64,000 nucleotides of DNA, taken from the NCBI RefSeq assembly GCF_000482485.1, contig NZ_AXVK01000020.1:124001-188000 (forward strand). Reading direction: 5' to 3'. Both the position numbers and the translations under genes were made by a program. This DNA is from Paucisalibacillus globulus DSM 18846 (GTDB lineage: Bacteria > Bacillota > Bacilli > Bacillales > Amphibacillaceae). The notes below the pieces were generated by a model. That model saw only the letters and a program-made list of their open reading frames with translations, was not told the origin of the DNA and made no database searches. This document shows, piece after piece, positions 47,744-56,399 of the stretch. Each line of letters opens with the position of its first letter. Position 1 is the first letter of the stretch.

Positions 47744-48283
47744 TTAACTTTCTGTCATTGGTTCTGGTACTACAGTTACCGTGACATCACCTAATTCATC
47801 GTGTACAAGCTGCATAATGTTTAAAACTTCCGAATTTGAAAGCTCGTCTCCTTGGACATGAACAAATACTTTACCATCATCTGCACGAACAAATACATCT
47901 TGGTATTCAGCAGATGCGAGAATTACTTCTTCTAATATTCCTTCTTTAGACTGTAGTTGATCTAGTTGATCCATTTCGTCTGTTGCTTGCTTTTTCTCTT
48001 CAACACTTGCTGTACTACTTGCTAGAACATCATCTAAGCGGTCCAATTTCTTATCTCTTTTTTCCTGTACTTCTAAACGTAAAGCTGCAAACAATTCATT
48101 TCCTCCTGGCACTACATCCACATTGGCCTCTTCACCTGTTGTTACTGTTTTTTCTGTCGCATCGTTTTCTTCACCTTTATTTACGAAAGCTAAATCACCT
48201 GGTTCCTGTGTCATATAGTACACACTCAACACAATCATTAAACTTAGCATTGTTAACAACCAAACCGTTTGTTTTTTCAACAT
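47744..48283 (-). CDS. spoIIIAH: SpoIIIAH, mother-cell channel protein (SpoIIQ partner)
   Basis: Its outer domain binds forespore SpoIIQ across the septum to build the feeding channel. The 179-residue protein has one N-terminal membrane anchor (TVWLLTMLSLMIVLSVYYM, residues 6-24), an acidic linker, and a C-terminal ring-building domain of the YscJ/FliF type (about 90-175, with DVFVRADDGKVFVHVQGDELS). GGGGAGGAATAAAT precedes the ATG. It is the last gene of the spoIIIA operon. Confidence 0.93.
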   Translation of the reverse strand: MLKKQTVWLLTMLSLMIVLSVYYMTQEPGDLAFVNKGEENDATEKTVTTGEEANVDVVPGGNELFAALRLEVQEKRDKKLDRLDDVLASSTASVEEKKQATDEMDQLDQLQSKEGILEEVILASAEYQDVFVRADDGKVFVHVQGDELSNSEVLNIMQLVHDELGDVTVTVVPEPMTES

Positions 48284-48298
48284 TATTTATTCCTCCCC

Positions 48299-48922
48299 TT
48301 AATTTTTAGGATTTACAGAAACTCGATGTGTAGGAACATCAAGTACTCTGGAGACAGCTTCTACTACCCATTGTTTGACTGTAGCTTTATCAACACCCTT
48401 TGCTGTAACCATGACACCCCTAACCTCAGGTTTTTTCGTAGAGACTAGGATTGGTGATTCTTGATCTCCTTGCCTAACAATGACAACTTGTGATTCCTCT
48501 GTACTTTCCTCAATTTGCCTTGTACCACCATTTTGGTCATTTTCTTCAGTCTGCTGCTGTCCTTTAATCAAATTTCTTTCATAGACTTTTACATTAGTAG
48601 AATCAAGATTTACCATTATTTCCACTTCAGAGACGCCATCAATATTTTCTAACATATTTTGTAATTGCTTCTCATAGTTCTCCTCCAATTCACTAACATC
48701 AGATGTCGCACTAGATTTTTGGGAACTTACTTCTTTAGATTGGGACTGTTCCTCTAATTCCATTTTAGGTAATTCTTGTCCCAAATCTTGTTGGGATGAG
48801 GTATTAAACATGTTAGAAACAAGTATTACTAATAAGCTTACTAGTCCGATTATGACGACATAACCTGTTTTTTTAGAACCACTTATTTTCTCTTTAAGAA
48901 ATTCTTGTATTTTTTTTATCAA
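48299..48922 (-). CDS. spoIIIAG: SpoIIIAG, channel ring protein
   Basis: Forms a large ring in the intermembrane space, structurally like secretion-system ring proteins. The 207-residue protein has one membrane segment (TGYVVIIGLVSLLVILVSNMF, about 20-40), then a Gln/Ser/Glu-rich linker, and a ring-building domain with ENIDGVSEVEIMVNLDSTNVKVYERN and KKPEVRGVMVTAKGVDKATV. The start taken is TTG-ATA-AAA, after GGGAGGGG and overlapping the spoIIIAF stop as TTGA; an in-frame start six codons earlier would hide the ribosome site. Confidence 0.93.
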   Translation of the reverse strand: MIKKIQEFLKEKISGSKKTGYVVIIGLVSLLVILVSNMFNTSSQQDLGQELPKMELEEQSQSKEVSSQKSSATSDVSELEENYEKQLQNMLENIDGVSEVEIMVNLDSTNVKVYERNLIKGQQQTEENDQNGGTRQIEESTEESQVVIVRQGDQESPILVSTKKPEVRGVMVTAKGVDKATVKQWVVEAVSRVLDVPTHRVSVNPKN

Positions 48923-49551
48923 GATGCCCCTCCCTCCCATCTAACAGTTAATTTCTTATCAGTTAATTCCCAAGTTTCTCGTAACAAGGATTCAATCCCT
49001 TGAAGATCTATATTTTCTTCAGTTTTAGTGTTTTGTTTCCCTGTATTGATGACAACATCCTCTACTGCATTTACTGCTCCCTCCCCTGCTTCTGATTGTT
49101 CTAGATAAACAATGACCTCTTCTAGCCCCTCATAGGAATATGCTGCACCATCTATGAACTGAAACTCTAAATCTCTTATTTCAGCTTGGTAGTTGTCCAA
49201 AAGAGGAGCTCTCGCTATATCTTTCAATTGGACAGCCATTTGTTCTAAAATATATGCGCCAGATGATGATTCTATTTCACTTTTTTGCATTTCAATCAAA
49301 TTTTCTACTTCTGATGCCTCTGAACTCTCATCTAGCATGCTAGAAAAGGAGCTTCGGACCGCTGCCTGGATATCAACCTTAAATAAATAAAAAATTGGCT
49401 GGAGAAAAATTAAAATTAGTATCAAACCAATTACAAATTTTATATATTTTTTCATTCCTCCATTAGGAACTAGTAAATCTATAATGGTTGCAAGTAAAAT
49501 AAAAATGATTATTTGTGAAACCCAATTTATTAGTAGATCCAATTTCATCAT
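48919..49551 (-). CDS. spoIIIAF: SpoIIIAF
   Basis: Component of the engulfment channel. The 210-residue protein has two membrane segments at the N-terminus (about residues 8-26 and 35-53, with IDLLVPNGGMKKYIKFVIGLILI between and through them) and an outer domain with a ring-building fold. It starts at either of two adjacent ATGs behind GATAGG, 1 base after the spoIIIAE stop, and ends in the TTGA overlap with spoIIIAG. Confidence 0.92.
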   Translation of the reverse strand: MMKLDLLINWVSQIIIFILLATIIDLLVPNGGMKKYIKFVIGLILILIFLQPIFYLFKVDIQAAVRSSFSSMLDESSEASEVENLIEMQKSEIESSSGAYILEQMAVQLKDIARAPLLDNYQAEIRDLEFQFIDGAAYSYEGLEEVIVYLEQSEAGEGAVNAVEDVVINTGKQNTKTEENIDLQGIESLLRETWELTDKKLTVRWEGGAS

Positions 49552-49552
49552 C

Positions 49553-50725
49553 CTATCGCAGTAATAGTGTAATATTACTTGCCGTTACAATAATTACAAT
49601 GCTTAAGAAAAACATGAGAGAAACTGCTAAAAGACAGGCTAGTATATAAACAATATATTTACTAATCGTATTTAGACTTGTGATAATAGGTCCATCTGCA
49701 ATTGGTTGTAGTACTGCGGCTGCTATTTTATAGATTAGTGCAATAGCAAATATCTTGATTGCTGGAAATATAGCAATAAAAATAATAATGGCTACCCCAA
49801 CGATACCAACAGCATTCTTCAACAGTAGTGAAGCACTCAATACCGTATCAGCAGCATCCGTTAATGTTCTACCAACTACAGGGATAAAATTCCCTGTGAC
49901 AAACTTAGCAGTTTTCATAGTTACTCCATCTTGAATAGCACTTGCAGCACCCTGGACCGATAATACGCCAATAAATATAGTTAAAAAAATCCCCAATGTT
50001 CCCATAGCAATAGAACGGAATAAATCAGCCAAATGAGTTACCTTATGATTTTCATTTAAACTACTAACAATAATTAATAATGCAGATAGAAAAAGTAATG
50101 GCATAATAAAATTGGAAACCAAAATGCCGATTGCATTAATTAGAAAGATAGTAATAGGATTAAAAAAGGATACAGATATAGCACTACCAAAAGTAGCCAT
50201 TAACCCTAGCACTAAAGGAATAAGAGCAATCATAAAGCTACTCATCATACTAATGGCCTCTTTAGCATAGGAAACTGCTAAATAAAAACTATTTAAAGCG
50301 ATAAAAATAAGGACAATGTAAACAACAAAGTATGCAATTTTACTTACTGAAGTTTTTTCGAATGCCGTATGCATCGTTTGCAATAAAACAGAAAATAATG
50401 TTAATAACAATAGTGAGCCCAGTAGCTTTCCATTTAAAATCACTTCATGTAGCAAATATTCCAGTCCACCAGTTATCAAGTTTTTTATAGAAAATTCATC
50501 ATTACCTTTAATAAAGTCATAAAGACTATTTTTCTCCAGTTCAGGAATATATCCTCCATATTCATCGACAACAACATTCCAATAGTTCTGCATTCCATCA
50601 AATGAGACATCTTCCATTAATAAATCTTCTACAGGAGCTTCGACTTGATCATCTGCATAGACAACGGCTTGTCCAAAAAATAGTAGAAAAAAAAGTAAAC
50701 ATAAAGTGCTACTAATCCGTTTCAT
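49553..50725 (-). CDS. spoIIIAE: SpoIIIAE, polytopic channel protein
   Basis: The large integral membrane subunit, which may resemble export-gate or permease proteins. The 390-residue protein has a cleavable signal peptide (residues 1-24, hydrophobic CLLFFLLFFGQAVVYA), an outer region with MEDVSFDGMQNYWNVVVDEYGGYIPEL, and about seven membrane segments from residue 95 on. Conserved loops include KFVTGNFIPVVGRTLTDAADTV near 275. The gene is 40 bases after spoIIIAD. Confidence 0.93.
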   Translation of the reverse strand: MKRISSTLCLLFFLLFFGQAVVYADDQVEAPVEDLLMEDVSFDGMQNYWNVVVDEYGGYIPELEKNSLYDFIKGNDEFSIKNLITGGLEYLLHEVILNGKLLGSLLLLTLFSVLLQTMHTAFEKTSVSKIAYFVVYIVLIFIALNSFYLAVSYAKEAISMMSSFMIALIPLVLGLMATFGSAISVSFFNPITIFLINAIGILVSNFIMPLLFLSALLIIVSSLNENHKVTHLADLFRSIAMGTLGIFLTIFIGVLSVQGAASAIQDGVTMKTAKFVTGNFIPVVGRTLTDAADTVLSASLLLKNAVGIVGVAIIIFIAIFPAIKIFAIALIYKIAAAVLQPIADGPIITSLNTISKYIVYILACLLAVSLMFFLSIVIIVTASNITLLLR

Positions 50726-50765
50726 GCATTACCACCTGTTCCTTCCCTTATAAAAACTTCTCCTC

Positions 50766-51158
50766 CTATGCTTGTGGCAAGAAATTTAAAATTGCTTCTA
50801 CAACTGCCGTAATAATTGGGATTGCAAGTAACAAAATGAATATTTTCCCTGCTAATTCTATTTTGGAAGCAACAGCACCGAGTCCTGCATCTTTCGTAAT
50901 ACTGGCACCTAACTCCGTAATATAAGCAATACCGATTATTTTTAAGATGGTCTCAATATACATACCGCTTATTGAAGCTCTTTGGCCTAAAACCTCGATT
51001 AAACGAATAATTGAACCGATTTGGCTAATAACTGCTAAGAATATGGCGATTCCAGTAATAAGTATTAAGATAAAAGCAAAGGGGCCACGCATGTCCTTTA
51101 AAATAATGAATAAAATGCTTGCTATGATTCCGAGTGTAACAATTTGTATGATATCCAT
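50766..51158 (-). CDS. spoIIIAD: SpoIIIAD
   Basis: A 130-residue membrane protein with four hydrophobic segments (about 1-18, 28-48, 78-96 and 105-125). It resembles two SpoIIIAC-like halves, with conserved SIIRLIEVLGQRASISGMYIETILKIIGIAYITEL and GASITKDAGLGAVASKIELAGKI. It lies 6 bases after spoIIIAC. Confidence 0.93.
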   Translation of the reverse strand: MDIIQIVTLGIIASILFIILKDMRGPFAFILILITGIAIFLAVISQIGSIIRLIEVLGQRASISGMYIETILKIIGIAYITELGASITKDAGLGAVASKIELAGKIFILLLAIPIITAVVEAILNFLPQA

Positions 51159-51164
51159 ATAAAA

Positions 51165-51371
51165 TTACCCTTGAAATAAAAATACTGACCGGATTTGTTG
51201 GAATAGATCTGATAAACCGTTAATAACAACCACGAGTACAATAATAAATCCAACCAACGTAACAAATTGTGCGATTTCTTCCTTCCCCATTTGCTTTAAG
51301 ATGGTATGAATTAAAGCTACAATAATTCCAATACCTGCAATTTGAAATAATATAGATGCATCTGATAGCAT
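51165..51371 (-). CDS. spoIIIAC: SpoIIIAC
   Basis: A 68-residue protein of two membrane helices joined by LKQMGKEEIAQFV, the family signature. The start is ATG-CTA-TCA with AAAGGGG upstream. A longer in-frame reading runs back into spoIIIAB and is not needed, since the family length is 68. Confidence 0.93.
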   Translation of the reverse strand: MLSDASILFQIAGIGIIVALIHTILKQMGKEEIAQFVTLVGFIIVLVVVINGLSDLFQQIRSVFLFQG

Positions 51372-51390
51372 AACAAGAGCCCCTTTCTCT

Positions 51391-51903
51391 CTATATAAGC
51401 AATAACACGATAAACAGACCAGTAAGGAAACCGAGACTTTTGGCCATTTTCCCATACTTATCCTGATCGTCTCTTGCATCCTGTAATTCTCTTTCCAAGT
51501 GCTTAATCGTTAGTTGAATATGTTTTTGTTGTTGGCCAAAATCATGTTGGCCAAGAGTCCTACCAAACTGTAAAAGAATTTCTTTTTCATTAGAACTTAG
51601 ACTCGATTCATCAATAAAACCTAAAACACACTCTTCCCAGACAGTTTCGAAATAGCTATATTTGTCTACCATTTTGTCTGCTACTGATTGAAAAAAAGAA
51701 GCACAAGGTTTCGGTATCTGCCTCGCAATAGAAGTGAAAGCATCATGTAATGGGAGCTGACTATAAAGTATTTCTGCTTCTAAAACTTGCAGTGCATTTA
51801 TTAACTGACGTATGTGCTTTGGTCTTTTAGAAAGTTTATTGCTCCACTCGAAACCGAACCATGTCGTTACTCCTATGAAGAGAAGTGCCCCGATCCATTT
51901 CAT
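51391..51903 (-). CDS. spoIIIAB: SpoIIIAB
   Basis: A 170-residue protein with an N-terminal membrane segment (WIGALLFIGVTTWFGFEW), the conserved KRPKHIRQLINALQVLEAEILYSQLPLHDAF block near 25-55, a helical soluble middle, and a C-terminal membrane segment (SLGFLTGLFIVLLLI). This is the GspF-like architecture noted for SpoIIIAB. The start ATG follows GGGGTGCGTGCCTA, and the first 68 bases overlap the end of spoIIIAA. Confidence 0.92.
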   Translation of the reverse strand: MKWIGALLFIGVTTWFGFEWSNKLSKRPKHIRQLINALQVLEAEILYSQLPLHDAFTSIARQIPKPCASFFQSVADKMVDKYSYFETVWEECVLGFIDESSLSSNEKEILLQFGRTLGQHDFGQQQKHIQLTIKHLERELQDARDDQDKYGKMAKSLGFLTGLFIVLLLI

Positions 51904-52825
51904 TAGGCACGCACCCCGTTTTCTGATAGATATTTTTTTCATTTTCATTATAAATAGACTTTATGGCACCTGGAGATGATTGCCCTTTGAGAAGAACTAT
52001 TCGCCCGAATACCTTTTTTTCAAGTAATGGCAAGATAGATGGTCTTTTCATTAGTTCTTCCAGGGTTTGGCCATGTACCGTACAAATCACTGTTACCCCT
52101 GCATTAATGGCATTCAATAGGGCTTGTACATCCTTTTCACTACCAATCTCGTCAACTACTAATATTTCCGGTGACATTGAACGTATCATCATCATCATAC
52201 CCTCTGCCTTTGGACAGGCATCCAATACATCCGTACGATTTCCTAAATTATGCTGTGGTATCCCCTTTAAACACGCTGCGATTTCCGAACGTTCATCTAC
52301 CACACCAACTTTCTTAGGAGGAACTTGATTCCAGCCGGAAGAAATTATCCGAATAACATCACGAATTAATGTTGTTTTACCCGATTGTGGTGAACCAACA
52401 AATAACGTATTTAGAAATCTATTCTCATAGAGATAAGGAATCACCTTTGTTGCTACACCAATCTTCTCTTTAGCAATCCGGATATTTAAAAAGGTTATAT
52501 ACTGGATAGCTTTTACAGAGCCATTAACCGTATTTACTTTCCCCGCTAAACCAACACGATGGCCGCCTTCAATGGTTATATAACCCTCTCTAAGTTCGTC
52601 TTCCATCCGATATAAAGAGAACTCGCTTAACTGATTAACAATGAATGTATTGTCCTTTTTATTGGGTCTGGCTTGTGTAATCCACTCCATTCCAGAATCA
52701 AAAATTAATTCAATAGGTTGATTTAAACGAACCCTAATTTCCTGTAACTTGTCCCATCTCTTACCAACCTTTAGTTTAATTGCAGTTTTAATTTCGTCGG
52801 GAAATAATCGTAATATCTCGTACAT
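51836..52825 (-). CDS. spoIIIAA: SpoIIIAA, secretion-type ATPase
   Basis: Cytoplasmic ATPase energising the SpoIIIA-SpoIIQ channel. The 329-residue protein has a helical N-terminal domain with LREGYITIEGGHRVGLAGKV near 93-112, Walker A in FVGSPQSGKTTLIRD near 142-156, VDERSEIAAC near 174, and Walker B in ILVVDEIGSEKD near 217. Its last 22 codons overlap spoIIIAB, making it longer than the roughly 307 residues of the B. subtilis protein. It is the first gene of the operon. Confidence 0.94.
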   Translation of the reverse strand: MYEILRLFPDEIKTAIKLKVGKRWDKLQEIRVRLNQPIELIFDSGMEWITQARPNKKDNTFIVNQLSEFSLYRMEDELREGYITIEGGHRVGLAGKVNTVNGSVKAIQYITFLNIRIAKEKIGVATKVIPYLYENRFLNTLFVGSPQSGKTTLIRDVIRIISSGWNQVPPKKVGVVDERSEIAACLKGIPQHNLGNRTDVLDACPKAEGMMMMIRSMSPEILVVDEIGSEKDVQALLNAINAGVTVICTVHGQTLEELMKRPSILPLLEKKVFGRIVLLKGQSSPGAIKSIYNENEKNIYQKTGCVPNEMDRGTSLHRSNDMVRFRVEQ

Positions 52826-52876
52826 AACAAGTCCCCACTTCTTACTTGGCTTTTAGATTTTCATTTTCTATAAGTA

Positions 52877-52905
52877 AATGTATGTAGGAACGGAGAATTT
52901 ATGAC
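52877..52905 (-). promoter_or_regulatory. Candidate sigma-E promoter of the spoIIIA operon
   Basis: On the minus strand GTCATAA, 14 bases and CATACATT closely fit the sigma-E consensus (KMATATT-N14-CATACAHT). It ends about 50 bases before the spoIIIAA start. Mother-cell expression from sigma-E is the established control of this operon in B. subtilis. Confidence 0.75.
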
Positions 52906-52973
52906 TGATAGAAGAGAATTAATAGAGTTAATAATTTTGTTGATAGAATTGAATGGAGTTTGTTAGAAGAGAA

Positions 52974-53006
52974 AAAACAGTCCGTTCAATTTGAACAGAC
53001 TGTTTT
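52974..53006 (-). terminator. Terminator upstream of spoIIIAA
   Basis: AAAACAGTC and GACTGTTTT, with an inner GTTCAA/TTGAAC, form a long hairpin with TTTTTT on the minus strand. It ends the transcript coming from the acetyltransferase region and isolates the spoIIIA promoter. The stretch 53007-53241 has no convincing gene. Confidence 0.85.
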
Positions 53007-53241
53007 AAGGAACTATTTGTTTTTTTATAGTTTTTTTGAGATTTTCATGTACCGCTCTAATTTCATAGTTAATTTTAAAGGTAGAAGTGCCCAATTTTTC
53101 TAAGCTACCTCTTCACTTAGTTTTACATCATTTGCCATGTATGTTTCCTCTAGTTAAACAGTTTCTTTATTATACTGTTCCCTTAAGATTCTATAACATA
53201 TAATGTGAGAGAACATTGGGTAAATATCATTCACCCTAATT

Positions 53242-53781
53242 TTAATTATTACGTAAAATATATTCTCTTTTAAGGATTCCCATGTTAATAATGTCATGCC
53301 AATTCCCTTTGCGATATAGAGCTTGACGGCTAATTCCTTCCTCTTTAAAGCCAATTACTTTGTAAAGATTTATCGCTTTTTGGTTAAATGCGAAAACTCT
53401 CAATGATACACGATGTAGATTCATTTCAAGAAATGCATAATCTATTAATAATACTAATGCTTCTTTTCCATAGCCCTTACCCCAAAATTCCTTTTCTCCT
53501 ATATCAATAATATATTCTGCATTTCTGTTTTTATAATCGATATTAACCAATGAAGTAATTCCTATTGATTTTCCACTATTTTTGTCAAAAATGATATAGG
53601 TTTTTGAAGAGTGTGAGCCAACTAATTTGTCGTGTACAAATTGTTTAGTTTCCTCCAGTGTGAACAAATCTAGAGATGGACTTGTAGTAACCATGACCTC
53701 CATGTCATTTCTCCAAGAATGATAGGTTTCCAGATCTTCTAGACAAACTTTGCGCAACTTTAATCTATCCGATTCAAACAT
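53242..53781 (-). CDS. GNAT-family N-acetyltransferase (RimJ/RimL-like)
   Basis: Transfers an acetyl group from acetyl-CoA to an unknown amine. The 179-residue protein has DRLKLRKVCLEDLETYHSWRNDMEV at the N-terminus, the acetyl-CoA-binding strand and loop EYIIDIGEKEFWGKGYGKEALVLLIDYAF near 88-117 (GKGYGKEA is the pyrophosphate loop), and AINLYKVIGFKEEGISRQALYRKG near 140-163, all usual for this branch. AAAGGATGGGGACAAA precedes the ATG. Its start overlaps the end of the broken kinase-like frame, so the two were once coupled. Confidence 0.88.
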   Translation of the reverse strand: MFESDRLKLRKVCLEDLETYHSWRNDMEVMVTTSPSLDLFTLEETKQFVHDKLVGSHSSKTYIIFDKNSGKSIGITSLVNIDYKNRNAEYIIDIGEKEFWGKGYGKEALVLLIDYAFLEMNLHRVSLRVFAFNQKAINLYKVIGFKEEGISRQALYRKGNWHDIINMGILKREYILRNN

Positions 53782-54766
53782 TTTGTCCCCATCCTTTTAA
53801 AATTCTATCCTGCTGTAATTCAACGTATGGAATTTCTTCCTCTATCCTTGTCTTCATTGTATCAAGGACGCCTCTTATTCTTTTATTATCTTTTTGATGA
53901 TGGCTAAGAAACTCAGAAAAATACATATAGGAGTATAGTTACCTATAATTTATAAAAAAAGGTAGCTTTTCTATCCAATCAATCGTAAGTTGGTTTTCGG
54001 GACAATATCCGCATAGGAAAGACTGCGTAAATTCATGGGCAAAGTCACTCCTATCCTGAATGTCATTTTTATCAATGGTTTCGATGGCATGATACAAAAC
54101 GATAGCTATGTCATAAACATACCAATTATATTCACAATCACCAAAGTCAAATAACATAATTTCATTATTGTTTACATAGAAATTCTTATGATGAAAATCA
54201 TTATGTATCATACCATAGTCGTTTTTGTCTTTTGGTAATCGCTCAAGTGTATAAATATACTTTTCCCATATGTAGAACATTTTGTTACTTACTTTCAAAT
54301 TCTTTGAGAAAACTTTCCCTTGATTCCAATTATAAGGTATGATATTTGGTTTGTATTTCATTGATAGAGAATGCATCTTCCCTAAAGTTCTGCCCCAGAT
54401 AACGAAGAAATTCTTGTTCCATTCTTTCCTATTAGAAATGTTAATTACGGAACCCTTCGCTTTTTCGAAAGCAGACACATAACACGCTTCACCATCACCT
54501 AACTCGATAACCTCTAAATACTTTCCATTTATCGATAGAATTGGAGCAGAAACTTTTAAATCTGATTTATTTAAAAATAATACCCAATCTAACTCCGAAA
54601 GAATAGCTTTTTTATCATACTTTGAACTTAAATAATATTTAATGACTATAGTTCTCCCATTAGCTGTACTCTCATAAACGTTATCCGAGAACCCTCCCAG
54701 TAAATATAAATTACTAGGATACGAAGCATATCTCCTTGCACCCTCTGCTAAAATTGTATTGTCCAA
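53774..54766 (-). pseudogene. APH/CotS-type phosphotransferase gene with an in-frame stop codon
   Basis: The first 275 codons encode a kinase-fold protein with HNDFHHKNFYVNNN near 189 (the catalytic HxDxxxxN) and LFDFGDCE near 207 (the metal-binding Asp). Codon 276 is TAA (53939-53941) in PFFINYR-stop-LYSYMYF. The same frame then stays open for 54 more codons to a TGA at 53774-53776 that overlaps the acetyltransferase start. That gives a 330-codon gene, a normal length for this family, with one nonsense change. A shortened protein may still fold, but the C-terminal helices are lost. The substrate is unknown. Confidence 0.75.
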
Positions 54767-54789
54767 AAAATCACCTTTTCATGTTAAAA

Positions 54790-55221
54790 TTACATGGTTA
54801 GCATTGCCCCTCTTTCATCGAATGTGGAGTTAGGGTTAAAAGCAACTTCCCATATATTATTTTCAGGATCGGCAAATGACGCAGAACAAAAACCATCGGT
54901 ACTAACTTTCGGTTCACTTAGAATTCTCCCACCAATTTTTCTAACCTCATCAATGGTTTCATCAACTTGAATTGGTCTTTCAACATTGATTGCAAATGCT
55001 ATACCTTTGAAATATTTATTCGGATCTGCAATTTCTAAGCCAGAATCCTGGGCTAATTTCTTTATTGACCACAAAGATAATAAGACACCTGCCGTTTGAA
55101 ACACTGCATAATCCGAATACCCATCATCTGTCTCTACCCAACCTAAGCTTTGGTAAAACTGACGTAGTAGTGGAAAGTCGTGACATCCAATTGTAATTAA
55201 ACTTACTCTTTGAAGAACCAC
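54790..55221 (-). CDS. VOC-family (glyoxalase/bleomycin-resistance fold) protein
   Basis: A 143-residue protein with paired beta-alpha-beta modules: LITIGCHDFPLLRQFYQSLGW and FQTAGVLLSLW in the first half, GIAFAINVERPIQVDETIDEVRKIGG and ASFADPENNIWEVAFNP in the second. The last includes the usual Glu metal ligand. AAGGAGG stands 9 bases before the GTG start. The ligand is unknown; some relatives bind antibiotics or are lactoylglutathione lyases. It is 23 bases upstream of the kinase-like gene. Confidence 0.85.
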   Translation of the reverse strand: MVLQRVSLITIGCHDFPLLRQFYQSLGWVETDDGYSDYAVFQTAGVLLSLWSIKKLAQDSGLEIADPNKYFKGIAFAINVERPIQVDETIDEVRKIGGRILSEPKVSTDGFCSASFADPENNIWEVAFNPNSTFDERGAMLTM

Positions 55222-55242
55222 TATTACCTACCTCCTTGTTTC

Positions 55243-56184
55243 TTATTCTAAATAGCCAAATGCTTTAAATTTTTTATATCTTTCTACCGCAAGAATTCCT
55301 TTCCAGTATATTCTTGCTTTTTCAAATTCTTCTGGATAGCTACCCCATCCCCAGGTTATATCCCAAACACCTTTATCAGACATTTGGTAGATATAGAACT
55401 CAAAGTTTCGTTGAACTAATGAACCTAGTCTTGTACATAATGAACTATCTGGATTGTTAATAAAATCTAAAGGTAAAGGTACATAACCCGAATCCCAGCT
55501 CGTTACATCCTTGTTAATACACTCATAGGCAAGATCAACAATTTTTTTGGATACCTCTTCATATGAAAATCCTGTCTTATCCTCAAAGCTGGAAGAATGT
55601 GCTTCTATAATTTTACTAAACGCCTGAAAGTTATTAATTTCATGATTATCCATTTCAGTTTGATTTAACAAATGCACCGTAGCTTTTTCAATAGACCTCC
55701 ACCCCTTTTTAGCGGCTTGAGATTCGGAATCAGACCAATGAATAAGAAATGCTGCAAGTTCAATACTTGGATTAAAGGACCAATTTTCTTGTACACCTTC
55801 TTCCCAATGCCACCATGGTGCATGCGGATAATTGTTGAATTCTGGCAATACAGAAGCCCATTTACCAGATTCTTCATCATATGTATCTACCAAATATGAA
55901 ATCATCTTTTTGACCATTAAAACATCTTTATCCACATCTAACTCCATTAAGATTTGACCAGCAGCCCATGTTGCCATTGGCGATGAAGTAGGTAACCAAA
56001 AGTCAGGTTCAAGTCCGTGTCCAAAGCCACCATCAGCATTTTGAAATTTCTTTAACTTCTCCATTACATTTTCTTTGCTTCCATTTCCAAAGAAAAATTC
56101 AAATTGGGCAATTTCTAGTTCACGACAGTAGTTATCTAAGAATTCCTTCGTTTTGTACAATTGGTCTCTCGTAATCTTTTCCAT
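55243..56184 (-). CDS. Unknown protein, possible alpha/alpha-toroid fold
   Basis: The 313-residue protein is not recognised with confidence. No signal peptide or membrane segment is seen. The stretch LKKFQNADGGFGHGLEPDFW near residues 45-64 looks like a prenyltransferase or terpene-cyclase helix-turn repeat (QxxDGGFG), and tryptophan-rich pieces such as APWWHWEEGVQENWSFNPS and WDITWGWGSYPEEF follow. An alpha/alpha barrel that binds a hydrophobic or sugar ligand is possible. It is the first gene of a cluster with the VOC, kinase-like and acetyltransferase genes. Confidence 0.75.
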   Translation of the reverse strand: MEKITRDQLYKTKEFLDNYCRELEIAQFEFFFGNGSKENVMEKLKKFQNADGGFGHGLEPDFWLPTSSPMATWAAGQILMELDVDKDVLMVKKMISYLVDTYDEESGKWASVLPEFNNYPHAPWWHWEEGVQENWSFNPSIELAAFLIHWSDSESQAAKKGWRSIEKATVHLLNQTEMDNHEINNFQAFSKIIEAHSSSFEDKTGFSYEEVSKKIVDLAYECINKDVTSWDSGYVPLPLDFINNPDSSLCTRLGSLVQRNFEFYIYQMSDKGVWDITWGWGSYPEEFEKARIYWKGILAVERYKKFKAFGYLE

Positions 56185-56399
56185 TCTAATTCCTCACTTT
56201 CAGTTTTGTATTAAACATTTGAACAAGATTTATTGATAGACTGATTTTTAGAAGATTGTTGTTCATTTTTTAATTTAGTATAAACCCCGCAATAACTTAA
56301 TTAGTAATTGAGCTTGATACCTGCTCCCGAAATACACTCCGCTAGTATGGCAACTTATATTATGGAAACCATAAGTTACATCCAACATTAATATAATAT

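Noticed and set aside
53025-53138. Minus-strand mini-frame ATG-GCA-AAT... with a TAG at codon 13 and an open run to codon 37
   Set aside because: It has a fair ribosome site, but the two pieces are short, match no family I know and could be chance; not called as a gene or pseudogene.
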